The notes below the pieces were generated by a model. It saw only the letters and a program-made list of their open reading frames with translations, was not told the origin of the DNA and did no database searches. The position numbers and the translations under genes were made by a program. Shown here one piece after another: positions 53,743 to 64,000 of a stretch of DNA of 64,000 nt (position 1 is the stretch's first letter; each line of letters opens with the position of its first letter). Origin of the DNA: Brasenia schreberi (Eukaryota > Streptophyta > Magnoliopsida > Nymphaeales > Cabombaceae). The stretch lies in contig JAYKKT010000074.1 of NCBI GenBank assembly GCA_036023115.1, forward strand, positions 13,935,501 to 13,999,500, given 5' to 3'.

Positions 53743-56209
53743 TTGGAAAGTACAGAAATGTCCAAAATTGACAAAAGCGAAACATTTCAAATTACAAGCA
53801 TCAAATTAGATGGAAAAAACTATCTAAGGGCACGATCTATTGAACTTCCGGTATTGACAAGAGGAAGATGGAAATATTTTACAAGAGAGATTTTAGCACC
53901 AAACCCTACTGATTCAACATACTCTAAATGGCGTAGATAAAACGCTCTGATAAGTGTGTGGTTAATACAATTCATGATTCCTTCTATCGGCTGCACTTCA
54001 AATTTTTAGAGCCAGCCCATGAAATATGGTTGGTAGTATAAGATGCATATGCACAACGAAAGAATATAGCCAAGAAGTATGAAATCATTCAAAGAGTTAG
54101 GAAATGAAGACAAGGCAGCCGATCGGTCAGTGAATATTATGCTGAACTTCGTGGATTGTGGGAAGAGTTATCAATTTATTCTAAGACCAAATGTCAAAAT
54201 TGAAGGAAAGATATAAAGAATTTGAAGAAAAGAAAGTCTTTGACTTACTATGGGATATCTCACTTGATTATGAAGTTGTAAAAAATAATATCCTGAGTAG
54301 GGAAGAACTTCCCTCACTAAGTACAATTTATACTCTACTATTAAGAGAAGAAGACAGAAAGCATTTGAAAAAAGAAGGAAAATTCAATAAGTATGAAACT
54401 AAAGCTTTTGTAGGAAGGAATCAAAATGATATGGAAGAGAAAGGGAAAGAATTCAACAGTATCAGACGATAAATATAAACTTTCATGCACCCATTGTGGA
54501 AGAACAAGGCATACACGTGAAACTTGTTGGCAATTGATTGGTCGACCAACATATAATCAAAATCAGCCAACTAGAGCTCTCTTTAGTGACCAACATAAGA
54601 AGAGTACAACAAGGGTGGTCATAACTTAATGACTGAAATGTAGAAGATGATAGATGAGTTAGAGTCTCGACTTGCAGAATCTCAAAAGGCCTCCACATCT
54701 TTCACCATATATTCCCATGCTACCATGGCATATCCATTCTCTTTTATAACGACGCGTAATCATTCTATGTCTAATTTCAAAGTTTGGGTTATTGATTCAT
54801 GTACCACAGATTATATGGTGGGAACCACATCTTTTAAAACTACCCAATCCAAAAAAATATTGGAATCAAGATGGTTAATGGGTCTAACACTCCTATTATT
54901 GGGAAAGGGAGTATACTTACATCTCTGGGAGTTCTACATAATGTCCTACATGTTCCTACCCTCTCAGTCAATTTACTTTCTACACATGCATTGACTAGAG
55001 ATTTACATTGTTTAGTGATCTTTGATGCTACTCATTGTGTTTTTCAGGAACTGAAGATAGGGAGGATTTGTGATTAGGGTAGCATGAAGAGAGGATTGTA
55101 CTTCTACGAGGAGACTAGCATCATTTGAGATGGGTTGGCTCTTATCACAAAAAAACAGAAACCAGATCTTACTTTCTGACACCAACGATTGTGATATTTA
55201 CTACTCTCTAGAATCAGCTTTTTGTTACCATAATTTAAAAACTAATGATTTTATTTTGAGATGTGAAACTTATCATAAGGCAAAACATCATCGTACCTCC
55301 TTTCATTGAATCTGCATTCAGATATTTGGGGACATGCTCTATTATTGCTTTACATGGACATAAATACTTTGTTTCATTTATAGATGATTGTACCAGATTT
55401 ACTATGGTTTATCTCATGAGATCTAGAGATAGTGTATTGTGAATTTATTCATACACAATTTCAACTGTCCATAAAAACTATATGCAGTGATAATGGGGGA
55501 GAGTATATAAGTAACTCTTTGAACACATTCTTTCTTAGTAGAGGTATTTTAAATCAAACTTCATGCTCATATTCTCTACAGCAAAACAGAGTTTATGAAA
55601 GAAAGAAGACATATCTTGGAAGTGGCACAAACATTATTGATTAGATATAACGTGCCAAAATTCTTTTAGAGAGAAGTTGTATTAACTGCTGTCTATCTTA
55701 TAAATCGTATGCCTAGTGTGCTTCTTAATGGAAATTCTTCATTTCCCCTTTTATGTCAAAATCAAAAACAATTTCATTTTCCTTCAAAAATCTTTGATTG
55801 CACTTGTTTTGTAATGTATATAAAAAAGGCGGAGACAAACTTGATGCTAGAGCAATTAAATGTATTTTTCTGGGTTATTCTACCCAAAAAGAGTACAAAT
55901 TTTATGACACAAAGAATAGAAAATGCTATGTTACCATGGATGTGACATTTCGTGAGGAAGTTTCATATTATGAGAATAAGGACAACCAATCAATCAGTAG
56001 TCATTCTCCTATAGTGTTGTCGATCATACCTTGAGGTAAAGTTCCAGCAAATGAAGTGGACATTCAGGAAAACATGCCGCAAAAAGGGGTTGAATGGAAA
56101 AATTATTTTAGAGAAGAAAGAAAAGTCGTAATGAAGAGCCAAGATGCTACCTTGAATCAAGATTCTCTCCCTGAAACAGTTCCTCCACCTCCTCAGGTAG
56201 CATCTAACA
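53743..56209 (+). pseudogene. Copia G gag, protease and integrase
   Basis: Gag starts at MSKIDKSETFQITSIKLDGK, 53758; core VFDLLWDISLDYEVVKNN (54191-54472). Intact zinc knuckle CTHCGRTRHTRETC near 54487-54530. Protease VWVIDSCTTDYMVG near 54783 has Cys in place of the active-site Gly neighbour. Integrase pieces FIDDCTRFTMVYLMRS near 55380, CSDNGGEYISNSL (55480) and SYSLQQNRVYERKK. The C-terminal integrase part with KCIFLGYSTQKEYKFYD is at 55798-56034. Stops throughout. Confidence 0.88.
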
Positions 56210-56217
56210 CTTCTAAT

Positions 56218-57351
56218 CAGTGTTATCCGTATCGCACCGTATCGATACGGTGCGTACGGTAACCTGTATCGTAAGATACAGGTTATCGTGCCGTATCGTA
56301 TGATACGGCCCGTATCATACGATACGGGCGATACGCCAAAAAAAAAATTCAAAATTTTTTTTTTCAATTTTTTTTTGCATGTTTCTGCCCTATCTTCCCC
56401 TCTCTTCACTTCCCTTTAAGGCATCCTCCAATATGCTTATAATTTGGGTTTATAATTTCATGTATTTAATAAAAATAATGTATAAAAAAACATTTATGAC
56501 AAAATCATTTCCCTTTCTGTTACAACTTTTAGGTATATTTTTGCTAACAGTTTCTAATTTCATAAGATCGTAAACAATTAAAAACATTTAGTTCTCTCGG
56601 TTCATTGAGTAGGGATTTCACAACTTCACTATTTTAGGGTTCACGTTACATGACTTCCATTGAGTTGAACATGATCAATGTGTGTGAGGCTTAACTCAGT
56701 CTGTGAAGTGAGAAATGAAGCTCAAGCATTAGTTAAAAAGCTAGTCTCCAATAAGAGAAAAAAGGGACACCATCAAGTAATAATATCACATCATTGAGGT
56801 GTCATAGACTCAATAATCAAAGAAATGGAGCTCTTTGTTTTGCTCACATATGAAAATTAGCAAATATAACAACTACATGTACAAAGATAGCAATTTGTTA
56901 ATTTTGATATATTACATGAGTGGATTATGGAAGATAACGAAGAAAATGCACTCCTAAGTCCTAACTGAAGAAGACATTGCATGAATTAATTTGAAGTGCA
57001 ACAACATCATCAAGGAGAAGATGAAGATTATTTAGTTAATGATCCTGATACAAATGTACAATATGTAAAATATAAATGTATTTCATTTTTTGATTCAAAA
57101 TATAGAATTTTGGATGCAATTATTCAATATTAAATGTTCAATTTGTGCTAAACTTTGCATTATATGAATTTAAAGCAATTACCAGATTTTTCCAAAATTT
57201 TCCAGAATTTTCTTGATTTTTTTTCAGATTTTTACTAATTTTATTGATTTTTTAAATAATTTTTATAGTTTTTTAATATTAAAGTACGATACGATACGCC
57301 CGTATCGTGGAGCCCAGCGATACGCGATACGATACGCGTTAGACAACACTG
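56218..57351 (+). mobile_element. hAT C: non-autonomous hAT element, 1134 bp, with perfect target duplication
   Basis: Termini CAGTGTTATCCGTATCGCA and GCGTTAGACAACACTG. Perfect 8-bp duplication cttctaat (56210-56217, 57352-57359). Same interior as hAT B. Retains a decayed last exon (EENALLS-like and TEEDIA-like, 56935-57050). The remaining interior is unrelated to hAT A. Confidence 0.95.
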
Positions 57352-57376
57352 CTTCTAATATTTCAGATGATTTACC

Positions 57377-60300
57377 CAATGTTGTCTGACGCGTATCGTA
57401 TCGTGTATCGCTAGGCTCCACGATACGGGTGTATCGTATCGTACTTTAATATTAAAATAATACAAAAATAAATTAAAAATTAATAAAAATTAGTAAAAAT
57501 CCGAAAAAAATCAGAAACAATTCACGAAAAATCTAGTAATTGCTTTAAATTCATATATTATAAGTTTAGTACAGATTGAGCATTCAACATTGAACAATTG
57601 CATCCAAATTTACATATTTTGAATCCAAAAAATAAAATACAGATTATAGACACAGTTACATTTTACAAATTGTAATCACGATCATCAACTAAATAACCTT
57701 CGTCTTCTCCTTGTTGCAGATCCTTATTATCATCATCAGCAACACCTTCTTCAAAATCAAATTCTTCATCTCCTTGAAGCTGTTGTTGCGCTCCTTCCAA
57801 ATTAATCCAAGCAACGTCTTCTTCAAAGGAGGGCATTTTTTTCAGTGTCTTCCATAACCCAATCTTCTAATATATCAAAATTATCCAAACTTATTGGATC
57901 GAACTGACTTTCTTCTCTATTTACTTTTTTTAATTGCCTACGACAAACAAAGATAAACAATTAGTAAATAATATTAACAATTGAAGACTGAAGTTAAATA
58001 ATATTGAATTGAAAATTTGAAAGTAATACAACATTACCTTTCACGAAGGCGCATGTTACAACGAATATAAACTAAATCATTTAATCTTTTGTGTTCCAAC
58101 CTGTTGCGCTTCTTTGTATGGATGTGTTCAAAAGCACTCCAATTTCTTTCACAACCTGTTGCACTACAGATTTGACTTAAGACTCTCATTGCAAAATCGC
58201 TAAGGTTTGGACAATCAGTTCCAAACCTGTTCCACCAAACATTTGTAAAAAAAGATAAACATTAGAGAGATAATCCACAGTGACGTAAGATGTAACTTAA
58301 ATATGAAAATAAACAATTTACCTCGACGCATCGTAGTGCGGTTGCGAATTGCAACAGGCAAACCCATCAAGTGAAGAGCATTATCATATATCTCCATCAA
58401 GTAAAGTTATTTCTGATGGCTTCTTTTGCCCTGTCCATGGCTTTATAAAGGTAACCCATAGATGGATTCTCCTCGCTATCAGTCAATCTCAAAACTTTCA
58501 CTAAAGGATAGGTAATTTTTAATAATCTAACACACGCATTCAAAAATGAACTTCTAAAAATTGTTTCTGTAATATCATTAAACTTTTTATTTCTTCTGTT
58601 CTAAGGCAACTCTGCAAATTGTTGCCACTCATCTGAGGAAAACATTCTCTTCAAAGCTTGCTTCTGTCTCACAATACTCTGTACAAATAAAAAGTTTGTT
58701 GCGAACCAAGTTGCAGCTGTTCGAAGAAGCTTTGCACCTTCTGTATATCTCCTCATCATACACAAAACAAATGCATGGTTGTAAATGAATTTTGTAATAT
58801 CTTGGCAACACTCAGTTGCTACCTTTATTTCATCCATCTCACCAATGTCCTCAAGGATGAGATCTAAACAATGGGTTGCACATGGTGTCCAATAGAAAGT
58901 CTCATAAATATCAGCCAACTCCTTCCTAGTTGCTTTGTAGTTAGTTGCATTATCTGTAATCAATTGGACCACATTCTCTACCCCAACCTCGCATATCACC
59001 TTATCAAATTCTTATCGTAAGATCTCCTTAGTGTGCCTCTCCTCTGACATATCTAGAGATCTTAAAAACATTAGTCCTTTAGGACAGTATATAAGAAAGT
59101 TTAGCAATGTCCTTCCTCGCCTATCGGTCCATCCATCTGTCATGATAGTGCATCCCGTTTCCTTCCACGATTGTCTCAAAGTCGAATAGTATTATTGCAC
59201 TTCAATGACGGTCTGATCTAATATCTTCTCTCTCAACTTCTGATAAGAGGGCATCCTGTATCCTGGACCAATGTTAGCAATTGCATATGTCATTGCTTGA
59301 AAATGAAAATTGTTTGCTGCATTAAATGGAATGCATGCATCATAAAACCATCTCCCCACTACAAGGTCTGCATGATCATGTAGTTGTTCTCAAGTCATAG
59401 CAGCACGAATTGTAGGTTGAGCACCAGGTGTAGTAGAAGGAGGAAAGAACGAATGTATGCTAGAAGAAGAAGCTCTTCCTCTACTCCTTCCTGAACTTCC
59501 TCTTCTGCCACCTCCAAAGTCTTCAACTGCAACCCTCTTTCCTCTGCTAGGTGCTCGCGAACTGCTACTACCAATATCTGTTCTAGCATCTGAAGGCAAA
59601 CTATCAGTGAATCCAACTCCAGTGGCAGTAGCATTATCAGCTTCTTCAAACATCTGGAAATCATCTTTTTGTTGTCTAGTCCTTTCCTGTATACTCGCAA
59701 TCATCTGCAGGCATTGCCATTTAATACCTTCTAGCAAACTTCTAACTCTGCCTGTGCATAGAGCAACTTCTTTTATGGTCCCTGTTAGGTGGTGTTTCAA
59801 CCTTGAAATTCCACCACTAACCACCTTTTCACAAAATAAGCATGTGATCTTTAACCTAGAACCCTCAACTAGTATACCCCACTGCCATGCCGGATCATCA
59901 GACCGAGAATGGGAGTCTCTACCACCCCTTCCTGCCATCTCAATGGAGTACTTTAATTCAAACAAAAACCTATAAATAAAAACACTTCGTAAATCCTCAA
60001 TCTTCAAATAACACTCAAATGAAGTGTCTCCCATTTCATGAATGTAATAAAAATCGTATACACACACTTAATAACTTCATATTTTGTCATTCAAAAAAAA
60101 TAAATGAAATAACATAAAAACAACAAATATAAAGGAAAAAAATATAAAAAACATTAAAAATATACCTAAATTCGAGTTAGGAGGCTTGCACGAACACCGT
60201 AGGACACGATTTTGGAGCTTTGAACACCAAGAAGGCAAAAACCGACTCTTAGGGAGCTTGAGAAACCCAAAAAGAGAGAGGAAACCCACGAAAAATCATG

Positions 60301-60481
60301 GGTTTCATTCGGTCGGGAACCCTTAAGGTCCCAGGACGTATCGCTCGTATCGATACGCACCGTATCGTGTGATACGGTGCGATACACTAACTAAAACGAT
60401 ACACCAGGGTGTATCGTATCATGGTTACGTATCGCACCGTATCGTACGATACGGTGCGATATGTGATCTAATGTTGATGAT
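57377..60481 (-). mobile_element. hAT D: hAT transposon, minus strand, with internal deletion
   Basis: Left end CAATGTTGTCTGACGCG. The right end is less clean (gatatgtgatctaatgttg) after a 30-bp palindrome built from cgtatcg units. Flanks gatttacc and gacttacc match at seven of eight and restore the copia frame DDLPIALRKGK across the site. The exact right boundary is uncertain by a few bases. Confidence 0.85.
57700..59942 (-). pseudogene. hAT D transposase, broken
   Basis: Starts [20 protein letters not shown] at 59942. BED finger [19 protein letters not shown]; linker ending IRAAMT and a TGA (59390-59392) at the same site as in hAT A and [15 protein letters not shown] (59140-59090); [20 protein letters not shown] (58965-58910); [21 protein letters not shown] deletion near 58400 joins NNF directly to [11 protein letters not shown]-terminal exons follow at 58236-57690, with the acidic tail EEDVAWINLEGAQQQ. 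Several more stops. Confidence 0.88.
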
Positions 60482-61877
60482 GACTTACCTATTGCATTGA
60501 GAAAAGGAAAAAAAGATCTTGTGCTAAGTACTCCTATTTCCAAATTTGTTTCCTCCACAAACCTTTCTTTATAAAGACCAAAGCTTTATTGCAAGCCATT
60601 GACTTGATCTATCGAGAATCCCTAGGAACATCGATACAAGAATCACATTGAAGGATAAGAATTGGATTCAAGCCGGCATGAATGAGGAAATGGGTGCAAG
60701 CTACGGAAAGAAATGGAACATGGGAAATTGTTGAGGAAACCAAAGGAAAAGAGACCAAGTTGGGGAGTAGATGGATCTACACTCAGTAAGTACAGTACCG
60801 GTGATGGTACTTGGACAGTGTATAAAGCAAGATTAGTGCAAAAGGATACACCAGACCTATGGACATTGATTATGAGGGAGACATTTGCTCCAGTTGGGCA
60901 AAGATGAACATTGTTCGTATTTTACTCTCTCTCTTATCGCCACACTCAAAGGGAACGTACACCCGGGCTTTGATGTCAAAAGTGCTTTCTTGCATGTGAG
61001 ACTTAGAGGAGGCAGGTATACATGGAGATTTCCCTCAGGTTTGGTCCCACCAGTAAGTGAACAAATAAAGCTTTGCAAATTGAGGAAGGCTTTATATGGG
61101 CTAAAAAATGGGCCTCCCAAGTATGGTTTGGAAGATTCATACAAAGCTATGGTATTGGTTGGGCTGCAAGCTGTGCCAAGGAGATCATACACTTTTCTTT
61201 GAAACATTCACAAGAAGGAAAACCGACTATACTTCTTGTTTATGTTTGATGATATAATTATTACCGGCGATGATATTGAACGAATTACATCTCTAAAGAA
61301 GAAACAACACAGTTTATTCAACTTAAAAGATTTGTGAAAGTTGCATTACTTTCTGGGGATTGAGATCATTAGAAAAGATAACAGCTTATTATTATGCCAA
61401 AGAAAGTATATCTTGGATTTACTAAGAGAGACCAAGATGAAAGATTGTCGTATGTGTTCCACACCAATTGAAATAAAAAAGGATCCAGTAAATACAGAGG
61501 ATGACTCATATAAAGATGTGGACATGTACCAAAGAATAGTGGGAAAACTTATATATCTCACCATTACCATAACAGATATCAGTTTCACAGTAAGCTACGT
61601 AAGCAGATGGATGCATTCCCCTAGAAGACATCATATGAATTATGTATTTCATATCATAAGATATCTTAAATCTTCTATCACTCACGGTTTGTTCTATTTA
61701 CTGAATCATTCTTTAGGAATCGAAATTTATAGTGATGTTGATTAGGCTGGTGTTGTTAAAGATAGAAGATCTAGATCGGCTATTTACTAAGAGTGGAAGG
61801 AAACATAGTGTCATAGAAAAGCAATAAGCAGTCAGTTGTTGCTAGAAGGTAGAATATAGGGCTATTGCACTTTGGAT
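60482..61877 (+). pseudogene. Copia G RT and RNase H, truncated by hAT E
   Basis: RT pieces: DLPIALRKGK at the start, SIPRNIDTRITL-like, MNEEMGAS (60681), ALYGLKNGPPKYGLED (61085), and the catalytic box FMFDDIIITGDDIE near 61240 with the first residue changed from Tyr/Val usage. RNase H part 61341-61745: LHYFLGIEIIRKDNSLLLCQ, YQRIVGKLIYLTITITDISF and SVDY-like GIEIYSDVD, then a Trp-to-stop change at 61743. Ends at 61877. Confidence 0.87.
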
Positions 61878-64000
61878 CAGTGTCATCTGTATCGCACCGT
61901 ATCGTACGATACGGTGTGATACGTATCGTATCGTGGCCCACCACGATAAGATACGGAGCCCAGTATCGCAAATGCGAGTGTATCGCACCGTATCGCACGA
62001 TACGCCCTGGGACCCTTATAAAGGCTCCCGTGCCAACCGAAACCCGCGATTTTTCGCAGGTTTCTTCTCAACTTTTGGGTTCATCAAGCTCTCTAAGAGT
62101 CGGTTTTCGCCTCATTGGTGTTCAAAGCTCCAAAATCATGCCCTACGATGTCCGTGCAAGCCTCCAAACTCGGATTTAGGTATATTTTTAATGTTTTTTC
62201 CAATTTTTTTTTATATTTGTTGTTTTTTGTGTTATTTCATTTTTTTTTGAATGACAAAATATGAAGTTATTAAGTGTGTGTATACGATTTTTATTGCATT
62301 CATGAAGTGGGAGACACTCCATTTGAGTGTTATTTGAAGATTGGAGATTTACGAAGTGCTTTTATTTTCAGGTTTTTGTTTGAATTAAGATACTCCATTG
62401 AGATGGCAGGAAGGGGTGGTAGAGACTCCCATTATCGGTCTGATGATCCGGCATGGCAGTGGGGTATACCAGTTGAGGGTTCCAGGTTAAAAATTAGATG
62501 CTTATTTTGTGAAAAGGTGGTTAGTGGTGGAATTTCAAGGTTGAAACACAACCTAGCAAGAACCAAGAAAGAAGTTGCTCCATGCACAGGCAGAGTTAGA
62601 AGTGTGCCAGAAGGTATTAAATGGCAATGCTTGCAGATGATTGAGAGCATACAGGAAAGGAGACAACAAAAGGATGATTTCTAGATGTGTGAAGAAGTTG
62701 ATGATGCTACTGTCACTGGAGTTGGATTCACTGATAGTTTGCCTTCATATGCTAGAACAGAGATTGGTAGTTGCAGTTCGCGAGCACCTAGCAGGAGAAA
62801 GAGGGTTGCAGCTGAAGACTTTGGAGGTGGCAGAAGAGGAAGTTCAGGAAGGAGTAGAGGAAGAACTTCTTCTACCATACATTCGTTCTTTCCTCCTTCC
62901 ACTACACCTGTTGCTCAACCTAGAATTCGTGCTGCTATGGCTTGAGAACAACTGCATGATCAGGCAGACCTTGTAGTGGGAAGATGGTTTTATTTGTAGT
63001 GGGGAGATGGTTTTATGATGCATGCATTCCATTTAATGCAGCAAACAATTTTCATTTTCAAGCAATGGCATATGCAATTGCTAACATTGGTCCAGGATAC
63101 AGGATGCCCTCTTATCAGAAGTTGAGAGAGAAGATATTAGATCAGACCGTCATTGAACTGCAATAATACTGTTCGACTTTGAGACAGTCGTGGAAGGAAA
63201 CGAGATGCACTAACATGGCAGATGGATGGACCGATAGGCGAGGAAGGACATTGCTAAACTTTCTTGTATATTGTCCTAAAGGACTCATGTTTTTGAGATC
63301 TCTAGATATGTCAGAGGAGAGGCATACTGTAGAGATCCTACGACAGGAATTTGATAAGGTTATACAGGAGGTTGGGCTAGAAAATGTAGTCCAATTGATT
63401 ACAAATAATGCAGCTAACTACAAAGCAGTTGGGAAGGAGTTAGCTGATATTTATGAGACTTTCTACTGGACACCATATGCTTCCCATTGTTTAGATCTCA
63501 TCCTCGAGGACATTGGTGAGATGGATGAAATAAAGGCAGCAACTAGTGTTGCCAAGATATTACAAAATTCATTTACAACCATGCATTTATTTTGTGTATG
63601 ATGAGGAGATACACAGAAGGTGCAGAGCTTCTTCGCACAGCTGCAACTCGGTTTGCAACAAACTTCTTATCTGTACAGAGTATTGTGAGACAGAAACAAG
63701 CTTTAAAGAGAATGTTTTCCTCAGATGAGTGACAACAATTTGCAGAGTTGCCTCAAAACAGAAGGAATAGAAAGTTGAATGAGATTGCAGAAACAGTTTT
63801 TAGAAGTTCATTTTGGAATGCATGTGTTAGATTATTAAAAATTACCTGTCCTTTAGTGAAAGTTTTGAGATTGGCTGACAGCGAGGAGAAACCATCTATG
63901 GGCTACCTTTATGAAGCCATGGACAGGGCAAAAGAAGCGATCATAAATAACTTTAATGGAAAAAAGAGAGATTATGTGCCCGTGTGAAAAATAATTGATA
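61878..64000 (+). mobile_element. hAT E: hAT transposon running off the right edge
   Basis: Left end CAGTGTCATCTGTATCGCA preceded by ctttggat, the presumed 8-bp duplication, whose partner is outside the window. The subterminal cgtatcg array and promoter-proximal region match hAT A (gggacccttataaagg, aaacccgcgatttttcg). Confidence 0.9.
62404..64000 (+). pseudogene. hAT E transposase, partial and broken
   Basis: [20 protein letters not shown] at 62404; BED finger [19 protein letters not shown], where the second His of the HH pair is Asn. TAG near 62682; TGA after MA at 62943-62945 as in hAT A and D. A 30-bp duplication around gtagtgggaagatggttttat (62976-63015); [14 protein letters not shown] and LITNNAANYKAVGKELAD, where the family Asp of TDNAANY is Asn; TGA replacing Trp in DEWQQF at 63729. 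The final exons are past the window end. Confidence 0.88.

Larger units (their letters stand above)
53256..61877 (+). mobile_element. Copia G: Ty1/copia element interrupted by hAT C, D and E
   Basis: 5' LTR 53256-53542 followed by a decayed primer site (tgttattagagcc). Gag to RNase H follow in the usual copia order: 53743-56209, 57360-57376 and 60482-61877. The element is cut at 61878 by hAT E, and its 3' LTR would lie beyond the window. Gag and RNase H resemble copia D, so the two are the same lineage. Many stops. Confidence 0.88.

Overview
This is a flowering-plant nuclear sequence. The evidence is Ty1/copia LTR retrotransposons with the usual plant primer-binding site, plant RTE-type LINEs, hAT transposons with BED and dimerisation domains, and one split host gene. 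The exact species cannot be read from the window.

The host gene is on the minus strand and encodes CPSF100 (CPSF subunit 2), a subunit of the pre-mRNA 3'-end cleavage and polyadenylation machinery. Ten exons between 52643 and 11293 join in one open frame of about 405 codons, with consensus splice sites and no stop. The 5' exons lie beyond the right edge and the 3' exons beyond the left edge, so the whole 64 kb appears to sit inside this one gene. Almost everything else is transposon sequence in its introns.

Layout: 1-1417 is the 3' end of a copia element. 1418-4191 holds a hAT remnant and a degenerate repeat. 4192-11064 is a minus-strand copia element that itself contains a retroposed block. 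11293-11627 holds two CPSF100 exons. 12648-30612 is a nest with five host levels: old RTE LINE > hAT F > copia B > (element E2 and copia C) > hAT A, with E2 and copia C side by side in copia B. 30767-34721 holds six CPSF100 exons with short introns. 34884-46498 is a degenerate LTR-element-like region with a full-length RTE LINE and element E1 inside. 46500-51715 is element E3. 52320-52643 holds two CPSF100 exons. 53256 to the end is copia G, interrupted by hAT C, D and E.

The most unusual part is a small LTR-retrotransposon family, here called E1, E2 and E3. Its members have LTRs, primer-binding sites, purine tracts (two clear) and perfect 5-bp target duplications, but no gag or pol. Their interiors are mosaics of plant gene fragments: PPR genes in E1, an unidentified gene in E2, and RNase J-like, tRNase Z, NPF/PTR transporter and organellar glutamyl-tRNA synthetase pieces in E3. 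The recognisable fragments look intron-less and are broken by stops, so they read as retrotransduced pseudogene pieces. Element names (A-G, E1-E3, R) are local labels, not database names.
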